Assembly (NCBI RefSeq): GCF_003008535.1
Contig: NZ_CP027666.1
Location: 2,965,501-3,029,500 of the forward strand
Origin: Ottowia oryzae
Lineage (GTDB): Bacteria; Pseudomonadota; Gammaproteobacteria; Burkholderiales; Burkholderiaceae_C
Length of the DNA: 64,000 nucleotides
Direction: 5' to 3'
The first letter of the stretch is position 1. Every line of letters begins with the position of its first letter. Below are positions 60,551 through 64,000 of this stretch, in pieces. The notes under the pieces were generated by a model, which saw only the letters and a list, made by a program, of their open reading frames with translations, was not told the DNA's origin and did no database searches. Position numbers and translations under genes: made by a program.

Positions 60551-60678
60551 TCAACGCCTGCTTGCCGCAGGTAGACGTCTGCGTGTCTTCGCAAATCGCG
60601 CGCACAGCTTCGTGGCCGCTGGCGCCAACGGCAAGCGCCCCGCTTGCACCCACAGCGTCAATGCGCCAATCACTTCAC

Positions 60679-60727
60679 TTTTGATAGCTACTGGCGCTGA
60701 CTGCACCAGCGCCAGAGGCTGATTTCA
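60679..60727 (+). repeat. intergenic palindromic repeat, copy 11
   Basis: TTTTGATAGCTA, then CTGGCGCTG (60691-60699) and CAGCGCCAG (60707-60715), a perfect 9-bp pair, then AGGCTGATTTC. Between the convergent YeeE-type gene and the ModE-like regulator. Confidence 0.8.
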
Positions 60728-60787
60728 TATTGAACAGAGGCGCACAGCGCCCGCACGGCACGCCTTAGCCCCCACACGCTCTCAGCG

Positions 60788-61873
60788 TCAGCCAAGCCCA
60801 TCGCCTAGGCCGGGATACGCCTGGCTCAGCGGCATCACAGCGCCTGCGCCGGTGGCGTCGTACCCCGGCAAGCCGGCCAGCGATTTCAGAAACCTCGGCT
60901 CGCGCAGCACGCTCAGCACCGTTTGCATCGCGGGGGTGGACATGAGCTGGTCGCGGCACAGCAAAAAGTAGCGCTCCGTCGCCAGGGGCACGAAATCCAG
61001 TTTGAAGTCGCGCGCCGGCGTCTCCAGCCCGAAGCCCACGTCCGCCATGCCGCTGGCCACGTAGGCGGCCACGGCGGCGTGCGTGTATTCGCCGTGCTCG
61101 AAACCGGCAATCTCGGTTGGCGCCACGGCCTGCGCACGCAGCAGCCCCTCCAGCAACAGCCGCGTACCCGAGCCCGCCTGGCGGTTGATGAAGCGCACAT
61201 TCGGCCGCGCCAGATCGGCCAGCGCCAGCACCGCCTTGGGGTTGCCGGGGCGCACCATCAAGCCCTGCCTGCGCGTCGCCACGTCGATCAAGGTCAACGG
61301 CAAGCCCTTGAGCCAGGGCGCGTAGGTTTGCAGGGCCAGCGCCTGTATTGGCCCCAGCGGAATGTGCATGCCGATCACATCGCACTTGCCCTCGCGCAGC
61401 GCCGCTGCGGCGGCCGCGCAGCTGCCGTACGTCACGGCCAGCGTCAGCCCGTCTTGCGACAGGCGCTCAATCAACCGCTCGATGGCAAAGCCGTGTGTGG
61501 CCTGCATGCGGAGGGCGGCGGGCGCCTCGCGCAGCGCATCGCCAAGCTCTTGCGCCAGCTCGGAAGAAAGGCTTTCCAGCACGGGGCGCAGGCGCGCGTG
61601 GATGCGCTTGTCGGCCCATACCAGTCGCGCGCCCAGCGGCGTCAGCTTGGAGCCACGGCCGCGCTCCATGGCCAGCAGCGGCGCGTGGAACTGCGCCTCG
61701 CCCTCGCGCACCATGTCCCACGCGCGGCGGTAGGACATGGCCAGCTGTCGCGCGGCCTGCAGCAGGCTGCCGGTTTCAGCCACGTGCACCAGCAGCTCGA
61801 TCAGGCGCGCGGGCAGCACGGGGCCGGACGGGTCCTGAATGGTCCAGACCGGGCGAATGGAGACCTGCTTCAT
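60788..61873 (-). CDS. ModE-like helix-turn-helix regulator with substrate-binding domain
   Basis: The 361 residues combine an N-terminal ModE/LysR-type winged helix (about 20-105; LIELLVHVAETGSLLQAARQLAMSYRRAW) with a periplasmic-binding-protein-like domain (about 130-340; LTLAVTYGS, RFINRQAGSGTRLLLE, GMADVGFGLE). In such proteins the second domain probably senses an oxyanion or molybdopterin-type ligand. The family is widespread in formate dehydrogenase and molybdate loci; no such genes are here. The sulfur transporter next to it is convergent. Confidence 0.85.
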   Translation of the reverse strand: MKQVSIRPVWTIQDPSGPVLPARLIELLVHVAETGSLLQAARQLAMSYRRAWDMVREGEAQFHAPLLAMERGRGSKLTPLGARLVWADKRIHARLRPVLESLSSELAQELGDALREAPAALRMQATHGFAIERLIERLSQDGLTLAVTYGSCAAAAAALREGKCDVIGMHIPLGPIQALALQTYAPWLKGLPLTLIDVATRRQGLMVRPGNPKAVLALADLARPNVRFINRQAGSGTRLLLEGLLRAQAVAPTEIAGFEHGEYTHAAVAAYVASGMADVGFGLETPARDFKLDFVPLATERYFLLCRDQLMSTPAMQTVLSVLREPRFLKSLAGLPGYDATGAGAVMPLSQAYPGLGDGLG

Positions 61874-61991
61874 CGTTCGTCAGCGAAGCGCGTGGGTGCG
61901 AAGGCGTGGTGACGCGGCTGAGCGTGCCTCAACGCCAGCGCCAGCAGGCAAGCGGCGGCAAGCACCTGCGCGTCTCGCGCGAAAAACTACA

Positions 61992-62040
61992 TTTTTGATA
62001 GCTGCCAGCGCGCATCAGACGGTCGCTGGAGCCCCAAAAC
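61992..62040 (+). repeat. intergenic palindromic repeat, copy 12
   Basis: TTTTTGATAGCTGCCAGCGC, a loop, then GTCGCTGGAGCCCCAAAAC. It lies between the ModE-like regulator and msrA. Confidence 0.8.
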
Positions 62041-62060
62041 ACCTTCAACCCGTTTACGCC

Positions 62061-62597
62061 TCAGCCCTTGGCCAGATCCCGGAATGTCTTGCGGAACTTG
62101 CTGACCTTGGGCGCCGCCACCGCCATGCAGTACCCCTGCGTGGGGTTCTTCTCGAAGAAGTCCTGGTGGTAGTCCTCGGCCGCAAAGTAGTGCGCCAGCG
62201 GCAGCACCTCGGTGACGATGCTGCCGTCGTACAGCTTGTCCTGGCCCGCCTCGCGGATCAGGTCATTGGCCACGTCACGCTGCTGCGTGGTCGTGTAGTA
62301 GATGCCGCTGCGGTACTGCGTGCCCACGTCGTTGCCCTGGCGGTTGAGCTGCGTGGGGTCGTGCGTGGCAAAAAAGATTTCCAGAATCTGCCGCGTGCTG
62401 ACCTGCGCCGGGTCGTACACCAGCTTGACCACCTCGGCGCTGCCGGTACGGCCGGTGCACACCTGCTCGTACGTGGGGGCGGTTTCCTGGCCGTTGCTAT
62501 AGCCGGATTCCACGTCCAGCACGCCGCGCACTTCCTTGAAAACCGCTTCGGTACACCAGAAGCACCCGCCGCCCAACGCAATTGTTTCCGTACTCAT
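62061..62597 (-). CDS. msrA: peptide-methionine (S)-S-oxide reductase MsrA
   Basis: Repairs oxidised methionine. The 178 residues have the catalytic motif GGCFWC (C12, C15), with YEQVCTGRTGSAEVV and the HYFAAEDYHQDFF motif. The ATG at 62597 (MSTETIALGG) is the usual start. No signal peptide, so it acts in the cytosol. Confidence 0.96.
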   Translation of the reverse strand: MSTETIALGGGCFWCTEAVFKEVRGVLDVESGYSNGQETAPTYEQVCTGRTGSAEVVKLVYDPAQVSTRQILEIFFATHDPTQLNRQGNDVGTQYRSGIYYTTTQQRDVANDLIREAGQDKLYDGSIVTEVLPLAHYFAAEDYHQDFFEKNPTQGYCMAVAAPKVSKFRKTFRDLAKG

Positions 62598-62648
62598 AAA
62601 AAACCCCGGCTTGGTGGGCCGCACTGCGCGCCCCTGTGAGCATCCATG

Positions 62649-63545
62649 CTAGCCGGCTTGGGCCACCGTGCGCACGGCGTTCAAAAACAACCCCAGCGCG
62701 GGCTGGTCGCGTGCGGCAGACCAAAGGCAGCGGGTTTCGTAGCGCGGCAGCGCCGCCTCTTTCTGCGACAACGGCAAGTAGCGCACGCCCGCCATGCCGC
62801 ATTGCTGCAGCGCGGCGGGCACCAGCGCCACGGCCAGGCCCTCAGCCACCATGGACACCACGCTCAGCCAATGGCGCAGCTCATGCACCGAAACCGGGTC
62901 AAACCCCGCGGCGCTGCACATGGCCAGCGTGCGCTCGTGGTAGTCCGGCGAGACGGCCCGCGCGACCAGCGCCAGCGGCTCGCCAGCCAGTTGCGAAGGC
63001 TTGACGGAGCGTGCGCCAGCCAGCGCATGGTGGTCCGGCAGGCAGGCCACGAAGGTCTGGCTGGCCACCAGGATCTGGTGCATTCCGGCCGGCACGCGGC
63101 TGGTGTGCACGAAGGCCGCATCCAGCCGATCGTGCTGCAGCTCGATCACCTGTTCGCCGGAATTCATTTCGCGCAGGCTCAGCTTGATGCGCGGGTGCTC
63201 GGCACGAAAGTCGCGCAGCATCTGCGGCAGCCCGCGGTACAGCATCGTGCCCGCGAAGCCAATGACCAGGTTGCCCGACAAGCCGTGCGCCGCCTCGCGC
63301 GCTTCACCAATGGCCTGGGACGCGCTTGTCAACAGCGCCCTCGCCCGGGGCAGCAAGGCAGAACCGGCCGCCGTCAACCGCACGCCCCGACTGTTGCGCA
63401 GCAGCAAGGCGGCGCCCACTTCGGACTCGAGCTGCTGGATCGCCACGGTCAACGGCGGCTGGCTCATGGCCAGGCGCTCGGCCGCGCGGCCGAAGTGCAG
63501 TTCTTCGGCCACCGCCAGGAAGCAGCGCAGGTGCCTCAGCTCCAT
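62649..63545 (-). CDS. LysR-family transcriptional regulator
   Basis: The 298 residues have the family winged helix (about 1-60; ELRHLRCFLAVAEELHFGRAAERLAMSQPPLTVAIQQLE) and the effector domain (about 90-290). Sequence pattern resembles the BenM/CatR type. Divergent from an acyl-CoA dehydrogenase gene, with 89 bp between; two strong dyads lie there. Confidence 0.92.
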   Translation of the reverse strand: MELRHLRCFLAVAEELHFGRAAERLAMSQPPLTVAIQQLESEVGAALLLRNSRGVRLTAAGSALLPRARALLTSASQAIGEAREAAHGLSGNLVIGFAGTMLYRGLPQMLRDFRAEHPRIKLSLREMNSGEQVIELQHDRLDAAFVHTSRVPAGMHQILVASQTFVACLPDHHALAGARSVKPSQLAGEPLALVARAVSPDYHERTLAMCSAAGFDPVSVHELRHWLSVVSMVAEGLAVALVPAALQQCGMAGVRYLPLSQKEAALPRYETRCLWSAARDQPALGLFLNAVRTVAQAG

Positions 63546-63558
63546 GTTCTGATTTTCG

Positions 63559-63607
63559 TATTGATCATTCCATAGTCAATATTGGAGTTGTATTGATCAA
63601 AGATCAA
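63559..63607. promoter_or_regulatory. LysR operator region
   Basis: Two dyads are visible: TATTGA-N11-TCAATA (63559-63581), the T-N11-A form of a LysR recognition site, and TTGATC-AAA-GATCAA (63593-63607). The ten bases GTATTGATCA or TATTGATCA occur twice, at 63558/63559 and 63590/63591, 32 bp (three helical turns) apart, so both are on the same face of the helix. Confidence 0.7.
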
Positions 63608-63634
63608 GAATGCCCCCAACAAGGAGACAAGACG

Positions 63635-64000
63635 ATGACTAAAAATCCGCCCGCACTGTCGGCTTTGGTCGCTCCCCATCCGGTGCCCGACCAGCACGGC
63701 GCCAACCTCTTCACGACCGACCCGGCCCTGCGCGAGCTGCTGTCGATCTACCTGCCCGCCGATCTGCTAGCGCACCTCACGCCGACGCTCGACCGGCTGG
63801 GCGCCCTGGCTGGCTCGCGCCTGGACGACCTGGCCGGCGTGGCCGACAAGAACCCACCCGAGCTGCAGTACCGCGACCGCACCGGTGTCGACGCGCAGAA
63901 GGTGCTCAAGCACCCCGCTTATGTCGAGCTGGAACGTCACGCCTTCGAAGAGTTCGCGTTGGCCGCGGTGTCGCACCGGCAGGACGTGCTGGGCTGGCAG
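63635..64000 (+). CDS. acyl-CoA dehydrogenase family protein (N-terminal part, cut at window edge)
   Basis: The frame starts at ATG 63635, nine bases after AAGGAG, and is open to the window edge (122 residues). The sequence (DRLGALAGSRLDDLAG, then ADKNPPELQYRDRTG and KHPAYVELERHAFEEFAL) resembles the N-terminus of AidB-like or long acyl-CoA dehydrogenases. The FAD domain is outside the window. Control by the divergent LysR protein is likely. The product beyond the edge is unknown. Confidence 0.75.
   Translation, partial: MTKNPPALSALVAPHPVPDQHGANLFTTDPALRELLSIYLPADLLAHLTPTLDRLGALAGSRLDDLAGVADKNPPELQYRDRTGVDAQKVLKHPAYVELERHAFEEFALAAVSHRQDVLGWQ

Noticed and set aside
63593..63607. TTGATCAAAGATCAA as an FNR/ANR box
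   Set aside because: FNR sites need TTGAT-N4-ATCAA. Here five bases separate the halves. A LysR dyad explains it better.

Overview
The window is a typical chromosomal segment of a GC-rich betaproteobacterium. The best fit is Burkholderiales, family Comamonadaceae (inference). Supporting signs are the gene content and order (odhA-odhB-lpdA-zapE, iscRSUA-hscBA-fdx-dnaQ, rpsF-priB-rpsR-rplI-dnaB), the PrpE, AtuA-type and phasin genes, and many copies of a short palindromic repeat around ATAGCTGCCAGCGC that I associate with this family. I see no rRNA operon, CRISPR array, insertion sequence or prophage. The only RNA gene found is a tRNA-Val(CAC).

Layout. 0.2-2.7 kb: PP2C phosphatase, lipoprotein, ZapE. 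2.8-9 kb: 2-oxoglutarate dehydrogenase genes with a small secreted ORF inserted before lpdA. 9.1-12.4 kb: PrpE, phasin-like protein, isochorismatase-family hydrolase. 12.6-16.4 kb: LysR regulator divergent from an enoyl-CoA hydratase/AtuA-like pair. 16.5-18 kb: lrgAB. 18.2-25.2 kb: tRNA-Val, then dnaQ at the end of the full isc operon, which carries two extra genes (a cupin and a Cys-rich 75-aa protein) and an IscR-like site at its promoter. 25.5-31.5 kb: BON lipoprotein, uvrB with a LexA box, DUF4186, aminotransferase, aldo/keto reductase. 32-35.2 kb: dnaB and the S6-PriB-S18-L9 operon. 35.3-40.2 kb: tolB-pal-cpoB, divergent from an MsbA-type ABC exporter. 40.2-46 kb: rng, maf, a phytanoyl-CoA-dioxygenase-like gene, rlmH, rsfS, nadD, hemF, tightly packed. 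46.2-54.3 kb: nitrite assimilation (nirC, a PP2C-kinase fusion, cobA, a NIT-ANTAR regulator, nirB, nirD). 54.5-60.6 kb: purD, lipoprotein, yebC, HerA-like ATPase, upp, YeeE-type transporter. 60.7-64 kb: ModE-like regulator, msrA, and a LysR regulator divergent from an acyl-CoA dehydrogenase cut by the window edge.

Two results stand out. First, the nitrite cluster looks like a complete RNA antitermination circuit. The NIT-ANTAR protein lies between the two leaders it probably controls. Each leader (nirB and nirC) has a long terminator-like hairpin whose 5' strand overlaps a 5-bp stem with a hexaloop carrying A at position 1 and G at position 4, which is the ANTAR recognition signature. Second, the ATAGCTGCCAGCGC repeat occurs about 12 times between genes and also appears inside reading frames (odhB, nadD, the AtuA-like gene, perhaps rsfS). 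There it encodes linker or loop residues without breaking the frame.

Start codons were chosen by ribosome-binding site and overlap with the upstream gene. Several are GTG or TTG.
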